Source: Pedobacter frigoris (lineage in GTDB: Bacteria; Bacteroidota; Bacteroidia; Sphingobacteriales; Sphingobacteriaceae). Taken from it: a DNA stretch of 64,000 nt. Positions 34,351 through 43,706 of this stretch are shown here, in pieces. The notes beneath the pieces are model-generated. The model searched no databases. It saw only the letters and a program-made list of their open reading frames with translations, and was not told the DNA's origin. Position numbers and translations under genes: made by a program. Positions within the stretch are counted from its first letter, which is position 1. Every line of letters starts with the position of its first letter. Location of the stretch: contig NZ_SWBQ01000002.1 in NCBI RefSeq assembly GCF_005116445.1, positions 806,001-870,000 on the forward strand, read 5' to 3'.

Positions 34351-35385
34351 ATGATGAAAGGGATCAAAAATTATTTAACGGCAGTTCTGATAACGTGTAC
34401 CGGGTTATCGGCATTTGCGCAGGACCATATTTATTCACAATTTTTTAATGCCCCTGCTTATTTGAATCCGGCACTTACCGGTCAGTTTGAAGGTGACATC
34501 AGGCTGAACATGATCTATAGAAATCAATGGTCGGGATTGAGCGGAGACCTCTCCTACCTGAGTGCCTCTGCAGATTTGAATATTCCTAAGTTTGGAGGCG
34601 GCGTGGGCTTGTTATTTACCCGCAGCAGTGAGGGAACAGCTTATTTACGTAAAAACAATATCGCGGCAAATTACGCCTATAGTGTTGGCGGAGAAGACCT
34701 GGTATTGTCATTCGGTATCCAAGCCGGCTTTACAAACAGGCAGATTGATTGGGGTAAACTGGTTTTTTCAGATCAGATAGACATGAGATTGGGCTATGTC
34801 CCCGGAAGCGCATCATCGGCGCAGGTACCTGATTTTTCGAGCAAGTTCTATTTTGATGCTGCCGGAGGGGTAAACCTGGTTTACCGCAATTTTATGGCCG
34901 GAGCAGCTGTACATCATATCAATAAACCCGACGAGTCATTTACCGGAACACAGGCGAAGCTGCCGATGCGTTTGACGGCAAATGCAAGTTTCAGAATTCC
35001 TTTGAGTTCCTACTATGGCTACGGACAGGAAGATGACGGGCCTTACCTGATCCCATCGGTAGTTTATTACAAACAGGCCAATGTAAACTCTGTCAGTGCC
35101 GGTGCACAATTTAAATACAGGAACTTAAACACTGGATTATGGTACCGCAGCAGCGGACAGGGAAGTCCGGATGCAATTGTGGTATCCTTTATCTTCGACA
35201 TCTTTACCAACAGAGAGAATGGCGAGAAACTGAGACTCGGAATCAGTCATGATGCCACTACTTCAAAGATAAATTACACCAACACCAGCGGCACAACTGA
35301 AGCCAGTATAGGCTTTGAAAAATATTTCCCTAACAGCTCAGGTTATAATAAATTTAATGGCCTGAGGTGCTATCATTTCTATTAA
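34351..35385 (+). CDS. PorP/SprF-family outer-membrane protein, type IX secretion
   Basis: A 344-residue outer-membrane barrel of the Bacteroidetes PorP/SprF family: signal peptide to AFAQ, then the hallmark DHIYSQFFNAPAYLNPALTG, then RNQWSGLSG and beta-strand alternation to the last segment. SprF-type proteins help secrete or anchor one particular large adhesin, usually the one encoded just upstream; here that is the giant PKD protein two bases before. A second ATG lies one codon downstream. The C-terminus is short and ends in HFY, with an aromatic residue as expected for a barrel. Confidence 0.93.
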   Translation: MMKGIKNYLTAVLITCTGLSAFAQDHIYSQFFNAPAYLNPALTGQFEGDIRLNMIYRNQWSGLSGDLSYLSASADLNIPKFGGGVGLLFTRSSEGTAYLRKNNIAANYAYSVGGEDLVLSFGIQAGFTNRQIDWGKLVFSDQIDMRLGYVPGSASSAQVPDFSSKFYFDAAGGVNLVYRNFMAGAAVHHINKPDESFTGTQAKLPMRLTANASFRIPLSSYYGYGQEDDGPYLIPSVVYYKQANVNSVSAGAQFKYRNLNTGLWYRSSGQGSPDAIVVSFIFDIFTNRENGEKLRLGISHDATTSKINYTNTSGTTEASIGFEKYFPNSSGYNKFNGLRCYHFY

Positions 35386-35424
35386 AATAGAATTGTTTGT
35401 TATATTTAGGTTGTTAAATCAACC

Positions 35425-36081
35425 ATGGAGAATATTTTAAACAACGACCATTTCCTTACAGTAAGTGAAGTGAACAAATTTTTAATGGCTACGTTGCTGT
35501 GCGGCCTGATCGGGGCAGAACGGGAGTTCAGGAGCAAACAGGCGGGATTGAAAACGATGATCATGATTGGACTGGGCTCTACGCTGTTTACGATTCTTTC
35601 TGTGAAAATCGGCCTTAGCAGTCATGACCGCATCGCATCAAACATTGTGACAGGAATCGGATTTTTGGGTGCGGGCGTTATTTTCAAGGAAGACAACCAG
35701 GTAAAAGGATTAACGACAGCCTGTGTGATCTGGATTGTGGCGGCAATAGGCATGGCGATCGGGTCAGGATATTACGAGCAGGCAATCGGCGTAACAGTCG
35801 TAGTTCTTCTTGCTCTACTCATCTTCCCCTACCTGGAAGAGATGGCTGAACGACGTTTTACCAAGCGGATATACAGGATCGTAAAAAAATATGAAGATGA
35901 AAGCCTGGAGACTTATGAAGAATACATCCGGACTTCTAGATTAAAGTTTACCCGTGGTAAACAGGAGCTTGCAAACGGCATCATCAGCGGGACCTGGATT
36001 GCTATTGGAAGCCCTAAGAACCATAAAAAATTCGTAGACAGAATGCTTCAGGATAAGAAAATCATTGCATTTGATTTTTAA
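35425..36081 (+). CDS. MgtC/SapB-family membrane protein
   Basis: A 218-residue inner-membrane protein. The N-terminal hydrophobic half (about 15-140) contains the family block [20 protein letters not shown] and the helices [28 protein letters not shown] and [18 protein letters not shown], which define MgtC/SapB proteins. The C-terminal 75 residues are soluble and charged. MgtC affects magnesium adaptation, acid survival or F-ATPase in pathogens; many environmental homologues have no known role. A GGTTG/CAACC hairpin (35409-35424) touches the ATG. The sdaA promoter overlaps its stop codon, so the two are at least partly separate in transcription. Confidence 0.88.
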   Translation: MENILNNDHFLTVSEVNKFLMATLLCGLIGAEREFRSKQAGLKTMIMIGLGSTLFTILSVKIGLSSHDRIASNIVTGIGFLGAGVIFKEDNQVKGLTTACVIWIVAAIGMAIGSGYYEQAIGVTVVVLLALLIFPYLEEMAERRFTKRIYRIVKKYEDESLETYEEYIRTSRLKFTRGKQELANGIISGTWIAIGSPKNHKKFVDRMLQDKKIIAFDF

Positions 36082-36093
36082 GTTTTAGCTTTG
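36065..36093 (+). promoter_or_regulatory. sdaA promoter over the mgtC-like stop codon
   Basis: TTG at 36065-36067, an 18-base spacer and TAGCTTTG at 36086-36093, a good TAnnTTTG match. The ATG begins only six bases after the box, so the message should have an almost absent leader. Confidence 0.5.
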
Positions 36094-36098
36094 TAGAT

Positions 36099-37526
36099 AT
36101 GCAAAGGGAACAGATATCGGTATTTGATATTTTTAAGATAGGAATCGGGCCTTCGAGCTCACATACTTTGGGTCCATGGAGGGCCGCACAGCAATTTACG
36201 GCTTCTCTGAAACAACAGGGGGTTCTTGATGAAGTAGAACAAATAAAGATCCTGCTTTATGGTTCCCTTGCAAAGACGGGCAAAGGCCATGGTACAGATA
36301 TTGCCATTTTACTGGGTCTCCATGGCGGCGATCCTGTTACTTTCGATGTGAATGCAATAGACTCGACTGTAGATGCGATCAAGAAGGAACAGCAGATCAA
36401 TTTTGGCGGAGAAAAGTTGCTGCCATTTAACTACGATGAAGACCTGATTTTTCTATTTTTTGAAAGCCTTCCATTTCATCCCAATGCAGTGACATTTCAG
36501 GCATTCTTAAGCTCAGGTAAAGCAATTTCTGAAACCTATTATTCTATAGGCGGAGGATTTGTGGTGAAAGAAGGAGAAAGCGGGAATGAAAAAGAACAGG
36601 TAGAACTCCCTTTTCCCGTTGAAAAAGCAAATGACCTGTGGCACTGGTGCCTGACCACCGGATTAAAGGTGTCCGAAGTAGTCATGGAAAATGAGCTGGC
36701 CTGGCGTACCGAAGCAGAGACCAGAAAAGGCATTATGCAGCATTTTAATGTGATGAAAGAGTGCATTTATCGCGGTTGCCATACCTCTGGATTTTTACCA
36801 GGGGGACTAAATGTAGGCAGAAGAGCGGCGGCATTAAATAAACGATTGATCGGAAACAACATATATACCGACTATGAAAGCTGGGTAACTGCCATTAAAA
36901 GTGGTGGTAACGGATTCAATTACACCCTTGACTGGGTGAGTTGCTTTGCACTTGCTGTAAATGAAGAGAATGCTTCGTTTGGCAGGGTTGTTACGGCTCC
37001 AACAAATGGCGCAGCAGGTGTAATACCAGCGGTGTTGCAATATTACATCGCTTTTTGCGATGGTTTTTCTGATGATAAGATCATTCAGTTCATTGCATGT
37101 GCATCTGAAATCGGAAGTATATTTAAGAAAGGCGCGACAATTTCTGCAGCAATGGGAGGCTGTCAGGCCGAGATAGGTGTATCTTCAGCGATGGCCGCAG
37201 CTGCTTTAACGGAATGTCTGGGCGGTTCTCAGCGACAAGTACTGATGGCAGCTGAGATTGCGATGGAGCATCATCTCGGGCTTACCTGCGACCCTATTGG
37301 AGGTCTGGTACAAATTCCATGCATCGAAAGAAACACCATGGGTGCGATCAAGGCGATTACTGCCAGTCAGCTTGCATTGCAAAGCAATCCAGATAAGGCG
37401 AAAGTGAGTCTGGATGCTGTAGTAAATACGATGTGGGAGACAGCCCTTGACATGAATTCCAAATACAAAGAAACTTCTGACGGCGGATTGGCGACGAACA
37501 TTCCGATCAGTTTGCCGGAGTGTTAG
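36099..37526 (+). CDS. sdaA: L-serine ammonia-lyase (single-chain, iron-sulfur)
   Basis: A 475-residue enzyme converting L-serine to pyruvate and ammonia with a 4Fe-4S cluster. The N-terminal domain shows [20 protein letters not shown] and [14 protein letters not shown]; the catalytic domain has [18 protein letters not shown] and the three cluster cysteines in [17 protein letters not shown] and IPCIERN. Alpha and beta parts are fused, as in SdaA of enterobacteria. Length is normal. It overlaps by four bases at its 3' end (37523-37526) with the convergent DUF58 gene. A promoter box lies across the end of the previous gene. Confidence 0.95.
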   Translation: MQREQISVFDIFKIGIGPSSSHTLGPWRAAQQFTASLKQQGVLDEVEQIKILLYGSLAKTGKGHGTDIAILLGLHGGDPVTFDVNAIDSTVDAIKKEQQINFGGEKLLPFNYDEDLIFLFFESLPFHPNAVTFQAFLSSGKAISETYYSIGGGFVVKEGESGNEKEQVELPFPVEKANDLWHWCLTTGLKVSEVVMENELAWRTEAETRKGIMQHFNVMKECIYRGCHTSGFLPGGLNVGRRAAALNKRLIGNNIYTDYESWVTAIKSGGNGFNYTLDWVSCFALAVNEENASFGRVVTAPTNGAAGVIPAVLQYYIAFCDGFSDDKIIQFIACASEIGSIFKKGATISAAMGGCQAEIGVSSAMAAAALTECLGGSQRQVLMAAEIAMEHHLGLTCDPIGGLVQIPCIERNTMGAIKAITASQLALQSNPDKAKVSLDAVVNTMWETALDMNSKYKETSDGGLATNIPISLPEC

Positions 37527-38869
37527 ATTTTCTGCTGGGCTTTAATTGCAAGATATCGGTTGACCACATTTATGGTCAATTTGTTTGGTGGCGTCAGTAT
37601 GCTGAGTATGCCGTGTTTGGCAAGTTCTTTTACCATTAGCTTTTTTTCGTAGGCAAATTTTCCTGCGATTGTATTGATGTAAATATCCTCTACATTATTT
37701 ACAGGCTTTTCCGTCAGGGTTTTTAACTCCGTGTTTTCGAAGAAAACGATGAGCAGCAGGTGAAATTTTGCTATTCGCTTTAGAAATGGAAGCTGCCTGT
37801 TTAATGCAGACATGCTTTCAAAATTTGTGTAGAATACAATCAGGCTTCTTTGTTTGATCAGGCCACGGATGCTGATGTATAACGCTTCCATATTCGTTTC
37901 CAGGTAACGTGTCTTTTCTTTATAAAGCACGTTCATGATCTTTCCAAGCTGTGCAGGTCTCCTGTCGGCGGACACTATACTTCCTGTTTTTTCTGCTATT
38001 GTAATTAAGCCGGCCTTATCGTCCTTGACCAATGCTACATTAGAAAGCACGAGACTTGCATTGATTGCGTAGTCTAGCAGTGTAAGACCGTCAAATGGCA
38101 TTTTCATGACCCTTGACTTATCAATTATGCTATACACATGCTGCGATTTCTCATCTGTGAACGAGTTTACCATGAGGTCGCCCCTTCGGGCAGTAGCCTT
38201 CCAGTTGATGGTCCGGTAATCATCGCCCTTTACATAGTTTTTTACCTGATCAAATTCCATACTGTGCCCTATGCGCCTGATCTTTTTTATGCCTACCTCA
38301 CTCAGCCTGTTGGATATGGCCATAAGTTCATATTTACGCAGCTGTAGGAATGAAGGGTAAACCGGCACTGTTTTATCCGTTTCAAAATTAAACCTTCGCG
38401 TAATCAGCCCCAACGGAGACTGTACATATAACCTGACCATACCGAATACATATTCCCCACGCTTGGTAGGTCTTAATGTATAATTGATGGTTTTATGGGT
38501 TTTAGCATTCAGAGTGGCTTTAAACCATAGGTTCCGCTTCTGAAACTGAAATGGGATTTCATCAATCACACCGATATTAATACCGAATGAGTAAAAATTC
38601 TCTACATATATATTGAGTTCATTTTCATCCCCGTTACTCAATCTTTCGGGGACATCCCTTCGAAGAAAAACCCCTCTTTTATGGTTGTATAACAATAAAA
38701 AGTCTACTGTCACCAATGCGATCAGTGCACAAAAAGCGATATACGGCAGATCGCCAAGCCATGGCAAAAAGAAAGTGAAAAGAAAAAGACTAACACATAT
38801 TCCAATTCCAACAAAAAGCCTTTTGCCCAGAAACAGATCTTTGTAGTATATTTTAAAAAGGTTTTTCAA
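37523..38869 (-). CDS. DUF58 membrane protein
   Basis: A 448-residue protein with two N-terminal membrane helices (about 17-60) and a soluble region. The DUF58 signature is [20 protein letters not shown] followed by [17 protein letters not shown] (about 200-240), and the rest has a von Willebrand A-like fold ([12 protein letters not shown] and [17 protein letters not shown]). DUF58 proteins are paired with MoxR ATPases throughout bacteria and are probably their targets. It is the last gene of a six-gene operon and starts 11 bases after moxR. Exact role is unknown; a complex that is assembled or remodelled by the ATPase at the inner membrane is the common model. Confidence 0.9.
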   Translation of the reverse strand: MKNLFKIYYKDLFLGKRLFVGIGICVSLFLFTFFLPWLGDLPYIAFCALIALVTVDFLLLYNHKRGVFLRRDVPERLSNGDENELNIYVENFYSFGINIGVIDEIPFQFQKRNLWFKATLNAKTHKTINYTLRPTKRGEYVFGMVRLYVQSPLGLITRRFNFETDKTVPVYPSFLQLRKYELMAISNRLSEVGIKKIRRIGHSMEFDQVKNYVKGDDYRTINWKATARRGDLMVNSFTDEKSQHVYSIIDKSRVMKMPFDGLTLLDYAINASLVLSNVALVKDDKAGLITIAEKTGSIVSADRRPAQLGKIMNVLYKEKTRYLETNMEALYISIRGLIKQRSLIVFYTNFESMSALNRQLPFLKRIAKFHLLLIVFFENTELKTLTEKPVNNVEDIYINTIAGKFAYEKKLMVKELAKHGILSILTPPNKLTINVVNRYLAIKAQQKI

Positions 38870-38880
38870 CTGCTTTAGGT

Positions 38881-39858
38881 TTACCTTGGTATTTCAATTT
38901 TTTGAATAATCTGCGCAACAACATCGGCAGCTGTAAGTCCTTCCATCTCTTTATCAGGTGTGAGCATGATTCGATGGGCAAGTACGGGAGCAGCAACTTT
39001 AATGATATCCTCAGGAGTAATAAAATCCCGTCCCTGCATTCCTGCTATTGCTTTGGCGCTGTTGATCAATGCCAGAGAAGCTCTTGGAGACGCCCCTAAG
39101 TAAAGGGATTTATTATTTCTGGTTTCATGAATAACCTTCGCCGCATACTCAATCAATTTAGGCTCTACATGAATTGCTTTAATAATGGCACGACAGGATT
39201 TGATCTGATCAATACTAAGCACTGGTTTTACTGCTTCAATCTCAACGTCAAGTTTTCGGTGGTGCTGGTTCTGAAGGATAAGGATTTCTTCTTCCAGGCT
39301 TGGATATCTTACTTCTATTTTAAAAAGAAAACGATCCAGCTGAGCTTCAGGTAAACGGTAGGTACCCTCCTGTTCTATGGGGTTTTGTGTCGCCAGCACC
39401 ATAAATGGTTCATCCATCAGATAAGTATGTCCATCAACAGTAATTTGCCGTTCCTCCATTACCTCAAATAGCGCAGATTGCGTTTTAGCTGGTGCGCGAT
39501 TGATCTCATCAACCAATATGATATGCCCGAAAATAGGGCCCTTTTTATATTCAAAAGCGGAAGACTTGGGGTCGAATATAGAGGTGCCTAATACATCGGA
39601 AGGCATGAGATCAGGTGTAAACTGTATCCGTGAAAAAGAGGCATCGATACTTTTTGCGACCAATTTGGCACTGAGTGTTTTGGCTACACCTGGAACGCCT
39701 TCCAGCAGGATATGACCATCAGCCAGTAGTCCTGCAATTAAAAAATCAATGGTTTCATTTTGGCCGATGATGATACTGCCCAAACTTTTTCTAATCTGTT
39801 CTACAGCTATATTTAATTGAGTTAAATCGGTTCTTTCGTTAAACATTTCCGTTTCCAT
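38881..39858 (-). CDS. MoxR-family AAA+ ATPase
   Basis: A 325-residue cytosolic ATPase of the MoxR group, chaperone-like motors that act on VWA-domain partners. Visible: Walker A GVPGVAKTLSAK (about 55-66), Walker B IILVDEINRAPAKTQSAL, sensor 1 VLATQNPIEQEGTYRLPEAQ and the C-terminal lid LGASPRASLALI. The next gene downstream is the DUF58 protein, its usual partner. A methionine four codons in (MFNERTD) is a possible alternative start. It lies three bases after DUF4350. Confidence 0.95.
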   Translation of the reverse strand: METEMFNERTDLTQLNIAVEQIRKSLGSIIIGQNETIDFLIAGLLADGHILLEGVPGVAKTLSAKLVAKSIDASFSRIQFTPDLMPSDVLGTSIFDPKSSAFEYKKGPIFGHIILVDEINRAPAKTQSALFEVMEERQITVDGHTYLMDEPFMVLATQNPIEQEGTYRLPEAQLDRFLFKIEVRYPSLEEEILILQNQHHRKLDVEIEAVKPVLSIDQIKSCRAIIKAIHVEPKLIEYAAKVIHETRNNKSLYLGASPRASLALINSAKAIAGMQGRDFITPEDIIKVAAPVLAHRIMLTPDKEMEGLTAADVVAQIIQKIEIPR

Positions 39859-39861
39859 AAT

Positions 39862-41043
39862 TTATTGGGCTTGTTTATAAAATTGTTCAGTTAGTTTATT
39901 AAAGTCAATGAGCAATTGGTCATCGACCTTATGGCTGCCATTAATCTGTTTGATGAGCTTAAACAGCTGGTTTATTGTATCTGCTTTGACACCAGATCTT
40001 ATACTTAATTTTTCTTGAAGTTCTTCATCCAGCTCAGCAGTTTTAAAGTGATAAGTACTCCTGATGTGCTCCAGAAAATAGCTGGATTTTTTGTTGGCTA
40101 TATCCCTGTTGTCACGTTGCTGGTAATATACCTGTCCTACGACTTTCACGAAGTCTACAGAGGAGTTACTTAATGGCGCTACGATAGGTATGATGCGCTG
40201 TCTGCGTTTCATCTCAAAAATGACAAAAATGACCAAACCGATTAAAGCAAGGTAATATGCCCATCTCAGGTGTTCATTTCTAAAGATGACGCGCAATACC
40301 GAGGTGTCGCCGGTATCCGGCTTGGTATTAAATTCATCCCAAATCAGTGTTTCTGATGAAGGCAGATGCGATAATGCTTTAGTGGCATAATCTGCCCCGG
40401 AAGGCATTAGTAAGCTATAGTTAGTTAGCAATTGAGGATTTGGCAAAATATACAAAGCACCCCTACCAAAAGTGTACTTCAGAAAATTGGCATTTCCTCT
40501 CTCGTTTTTACCCAATACGATTGCTCTGGCTGTGTCGAATTCACTAAAATACTGATCGCCTAATCCCTTCTTAAAATGATAAGCATTCCGCGATTTTAGC
40601 TGTGGATTTGTAAAATTAATTCCATCGCTTTTCTTGTTGACATAGTTATATGAAGATGTCGATTTCAATTTTAAAGTATCACTCAATATATTGGCGATAT
40701 CAAATGAGGCGATAAAAACATGGTTACCGGAAGACATGAACTTCATCAGTTCCTGCAGATCAAGTTTATCAAGATCTATTTTCGAGGCAATTAGCAGATA
40801 AACGGCATTTTTATGTGCTTTATCCTTAAGTGTATTGTATGCTCTTTTATTGGCTATTTTTAATTGTGCATTAGGAAAAATGTTTCGGATCTGCTGATGA
40901 AGGATAAAAGTTCCAAAAGGAATCTTATGTTCTTTTAAATAGGTAGGTGTCCAATCCGTGGGCTTTGGTTTATAATATTGTGCGACCAGATATGCGACCA
41001 GCAGGATCGCACTCACAATCAGATATCTCCTCAGTCCTTTCAT
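39862..41043 (-). CDS. DUF4350 membrane protein
   Basis: A 393-residue protein with an N-terminal membrane helix (about 8-23), a periplasmic DUF4350 domain and a second helix near 270-285 (WAYYLALIGLVIFVIFEM) before a short cytosolic C-terminal part. DUF4350 signs are the PFGTFILHQQ start, MSSGNHVFIASFDI and the DEFNTKPDTGDTS loop. Such proteins have a GATase-like or ABC-accessory fold and occur with MoxR and DUF58. It overlaps the DUF4129 gene by four bases, so the two are translationally coupled. Function unknown. Confidence 0.85.
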   Translation of the reverse strand: MKGLRRYLIVSAILLVAYLVAQYYKPKPTDWTPTYLKEHKIPFGTFILHQQIRNIFPNAQLKIANKRAYNTLKDKAHKNAVYLLIASKIDLDKLDLQELMKFMSSGNHVFIASFDIANILSDTLKLKSTSSYNYVNKKSDGINFTNPQLKSRNAYHFKKGLGDQYFSEFDTARAIVLGKNERGNANFLKYTFGRGALYILPNPQLLTNYSLLMPSGADYATKALSHLPSSETLIWDEFNTKPDTGDTSVLRVIFRNEHLRWAYYLALIGLVIFVIFEMKRRQRIIPIVAPLSNSSVDFVKVVGQVYYQQRDNRDIANKKSSYFLEHIRSTYHFKTAELDEELQEKLSIRSGVKADTINQLFKLIKQINGSHKVDDQLLIDFNKLTEQFYKQAQ

Positions 41044-41774
41044 GATATTTGAGAATTGAATTGTTCAAAGGAGTTTTTTACAAGCGTAAAATTATCTTTA
41101 CTGATCATGAACTCACCATACCAAATGTACTCAAACTGCCGGGTAAGGGTGGAGAACTGTATCCTGTTGTTTTCATCTTTTATCTCACTGAGGTAGGTCT
41201 GGTTTGTTTTTTCCGGAAGCCAGTGGATCAGACTTTTATCATTAAGTTGTTTTAGCGACAATAAGTAAAGCAAGCGAACTGCAAGTCTGTAATTCCCGCT
41301 GGATATGGCCTTATCGATTTCTTCATTGAAATTGATCTCATGAATATTATCGTCAGTTTCATAATATGGAATTTGGATGGCTTTAGACTTTTTCGAAAAA
41401 ATGGCCAGATCTGCGCCGATTATTTTGATTACCGCAAAAACTACCAGTGCAAAAAAAACGGTGATTGCCAAATATTTGATGAAGCTCCCACTACCTGAGA
41501 GCGAATGAATATTACTAAAAAGCCGGCTGATTAAACTCCAGAACCATCTCCAGAATCTGTCCCATAAACTTTCCTGCTGAGGGGGCACATCATCATATTG
41601 AAAATCTTTTGATGCTTTAAAGCTGTTGAGCTTTTTTGCATCAAAGCTGCGGAGCGCAACCTTACTACTATCTGTTTTCACCACTGCCGGATGTGAAGGC
41701 AAGGTCCCTGGTTTATCAACTGCCCGGATCTGCAATGATACAAATAATAGAAAAGCTGAAAGCAGAAAGCGCAT
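41040..41774 (-). CDS. DUF4129 membrane protein
   Basis: A 244-residue protein; the start at 41774 is chosen because it begins a signal-like helix (MRFLLSAFLLFVSLQI) one base after the previous stop, whereas the longer frame would run back into the upstream gene. A Trp-rich stretch (WDRFWRWFWSLISRLF) precedes a membrane helix (about 110-130), and the C-terminal part is the DUF4129 domain with NYRLAVRLLYLLSLKQLND and FSTLTRQFEYIWYGEF. DUF4129 is found in transglutaminase-like and DUF58/MoxR clusters. It overlaps DUF4350 by four bases. Confidence 0.82.
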   Translation of the reverse strand: MRFLLSAFLLFVSLQIRAVDKPGTLPSHPAVVKTDSSKVALRSFDAKKLNSFKASKDFQYDDVPPQQESLWDRFWRWFWSLISRLFSNIHSLSGSGSFIKYLAITVFFALVVFAVIKIIGADLAIFSKKSKAIQIPYYETDDNIHEINFNEEIDKAISSGNYRLAVRLLYLLSLKQLNDKSLIHWLPEKTNQTYLSEIKDENNRIQFSTLTRQFEYIWYGEFMISKDNFTLVKNSFEQFNSQIS

Positions 41775-41775
41775 A

Positions 41776-42669
41776 TTAATATTCTTCAGGAATAGGATTA
41801 ATGTCCGCATTGGGTTTTCCGAATTTATCAATCCTTTCAAGCAAACCTGTATTGTCCTGACGTTCGTTGAGGTTATAATAGCACAGACAAATACCGATGA
41901 CAGGCAGCACCATAAAGATCTGGCAAAGGTATCGGATAATAGTAGATATAATGATTACCGTATTTGATATGCCGTTTGCGCCTTCTGTAAAAGCACTAAA
42001 GATACTAAGAATGATGGCAGGCAATGAGGCAAAAGACATAGACGCATAAGTAATGATCCACAGTACAAATATAGTCCCCGCACTTACCCACCATTGATCT
42101 TTTAGCAGCTTAAACGACCTGCTGAATGAATACCCGAAATCTGCATTTTCCAATATCATGATAGGGAAAAATAGGGACATTGCCGGAAATACATAGACGA
42201 ATGGGACAAAACATGCTACAAAACAACAGATCAGAAACAAACCAACGATAATACTACTTCCTAAAACACGGAAAAAATAATACTTAAAATAGGCCCATAC
42301 CTCTTCCACTGATGGTGCAATTTTTCCTTTTTCAACGTACAATGCAATAAAACTAATGACGGTAACGTAGATCGCCGTATAGTTTGCCATTGAAAAAACA
42401 ATTAATATCAGGGAATCCAGTGTTAATACCTGTGCGAACCTGGTTAGGGCAGCATCGCCATCAGAACCAGCACCAATGCCACTTCTGATTGCATTTTGCA
42501 AACCGATTTGCTGCATAATCGCAGACAGCATTGCTGCAAGGATAAAGAATCCGCAAAGGTAGATAAACACCTTCATCAGCGGTTTAAAATTCTGCTTTAT
42601 AAATAAAAAGGTATCATTAATGATTTCCCCGAAATCTCTGATCTTTTTGAACTCTACTTTTTCTGCCAT
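41776..42669 (-). CDS. Multi-pass membrane protein of the MoxR cluster
   Basis: A 297-residue protein with about six hydrophobic helices (for example MKVFIYLCGFFILAAML, LILIVFSMANYTAIYV, GLFLICCFVACFVPFVY and FVLWIITYASMSFASL) and short charged ends. It lies six bases... after the SpoIIM-like gene and one base before the DUF4129 start, so it belongs to the same message. The general form recalls the membrane domain of glycerophosphodiester phosphodiesterase-type proteins, but there is no catalytic domain and I do not assign a family. It may form a membrane scaffold with the SpoIIM and RDD proteins. The gap to the SpoIIM-like stop is five bases. Confidence 0.7.
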   Translation of the reverse strand: MAEKVEFKKIRDFGEIINDTFLFIKQNFKPLMKVFIYLCGFFILAAMLSAIMQQIGLQNAIRSGIGAGSDGDAALTRFAQVLTLDSLILIVFSMANYTAIYVTVISFIALYVEKGKIAPSVEEVWAYFKYYFFRVLGSSIIVGLFLICCFVACFVPFVYVFPAMSLFFPIMILENADFGYSFSRSFKLLKDQWWVSAGTIFVLWIITYASMSFASLPAIILSIFSAFTEGANGISNTVIIISTIIRYLCQIFMVLPVIGICLCYYNLNERQDNTGLLERIDKFGKPNADINPIPEEY

Positions 42670-42674
42670 TTTTT

Positions 42675-43619
42675 TTATTGAGTGCGTTTAACAATTTGTC
42701 TTGGATATATAATTACATACCATATCATAAATAAAAGTGATCCCGCCAAAATGGAAACGCTTAACCATATCGGCATATCGGTATGTCTGGTTACGAAACT
42801 TTCAAATATCGCTGCAAGGACGATGATGGGTAATATACCTAAAGCTATTTTTGTAGCGTCTTTAGCACTCTGCTGAAATGCCTGAAATCTTGTAAAGGTT
42901 TTTGGAAATAATAGGCCATGCCCAAGCACTAGTCCCGCACCGCCTGCAATGATAATTGCTAGGATTTCCAGGGTGCCATGAATCCAGATGACCAACACAG
43001 ATTCCAAACCTAATCCTTTACTAAAAAAGTAATATTCAAATGAGCCGAGCATAATTCCGTTTTTTAAAATAAAGAAGACAGGGCCAACAGAAAGAAAAAT
43101 ACCGCTCAGGAACATCACTAAGGAAACATAGATATTGTTGCTGGCTATTTTCAGGAACATAGAAAACTCTCCGTCTTGCTTATATACCCCGAAGGGATCG
43201 CCTTTGGCAATATTCTCATTCGTCATGTTCACATAACCATCACCAAGAATGAGACGGATGAAAGAATCATCATATTTTGCAGAAAGCGCTCCTATTAAGG
43301 AGGATATTACAAAGAATATGAAAGCATACAACAAAGGTCTGCGGTAGGTATAAAATAAAGATGGCAATTCAGTTTTCCAGAAATTGATAAACAGGTTGCT
43401 ATCCGCTTTTTTGTTTTTATAGATGGATTGATGGAGTACCGAAGCGATTCCGTTGAGATAAGCTGTAGTCCTGGATTTAGGATAAAAGGTTTTGGCGTAG
43501 GCCAGGTCATTTGTGATATCTATGAATCGATCAGCCAGCTCATCGGGGCTTGCTGATTGCATTTGCTCGTAAGATTTCCATTTAGCGGAATTCTGCTTTA
43601 CAAATAAAGACTCTCTCAT
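42675..43619 (-). CDS. SpoIIM-family (stage II sporulation protein M-like) membrane protein
   Basis: A 314-residue inner-membrane protein of the SpoIIM superfamily. The ATG at 43619 (MRESLFVKQN) is preferred to one 13 codons upstream because it starts the family's soluble N-terminal helical region. About six helices follow: FYTYRRPLLYAFIFFVIS, VSLVMFLSGIFLSVGPVFFI, WIHGTLEILAIIIAGGAGL and others. The HGTLE segment is typical of SpoIIM. This organism does not look like a spore former, so the protein belongs to the wide non-sporulation branch that is found next to MoxR, DUF58 and RDD genes. It is the first gene of the minus-strand operon and is divergent from the RDD gene. Confidence 0.88.
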   Translation of the reverse strand: MRESLFVKQNSAKWKSYEQMQSASPDELADRFIDITNDLAYAKTFYPKSRTTAYLNGIASVLHQSIYKNKKADSNLFINFWKTELPSLFYTYRRPLLYAFIFFVISSLIGALSAKYDDSFIRLILGDGYVNMTNENIAKGDPFGVYKQDGEFSMFLKIASNNIYVSLVMFLSGIFLSVGPVFFILKNGIMLGSFEYYFFSKGLGLESVLVIWIHGTLEILAIIIAGGAGLVLGHGLLFPKTFTRFQAFQQSAKDATKIALGILPIIVLAAIFESFVTRHTDMPIWLSVSILAGSLLFMIWYVIIYPRQIVKRTQ

Positions 43620-43691
43620 AGATTTTAAGGCGTATAATTTTTTGTTAAAATACCACAAAAAACAATTTTACAAGAATAAATTAAACAATAT

Positions 43692-43699
43692 TATATTTG
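43692..43699 (+). promoter_or_regulatory. RDD gene -7 box
   Basis: TATATTTG matches TAnnTTTG and is seven bases before the RDD ATG (43707), so the transcript should be almost leaderless. No -33 TTG is evident. Confidence 0.45.
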
Positions 43700-43706
43700 A
43701 GCCTAT

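Noticed and set aside
35409..35424. GGTTG/CAACC hairpin as a riboswitch before the MgtC-like gene
   Set aside because: Only five base pairs, and no space for a ligand-binding fold between it and the previous gene.
42675..43619. Sporulation gene
   Set aside because: SpoIIM-like proteins are widespread outside spore formers, and nothing else in the window suggests sporulation.
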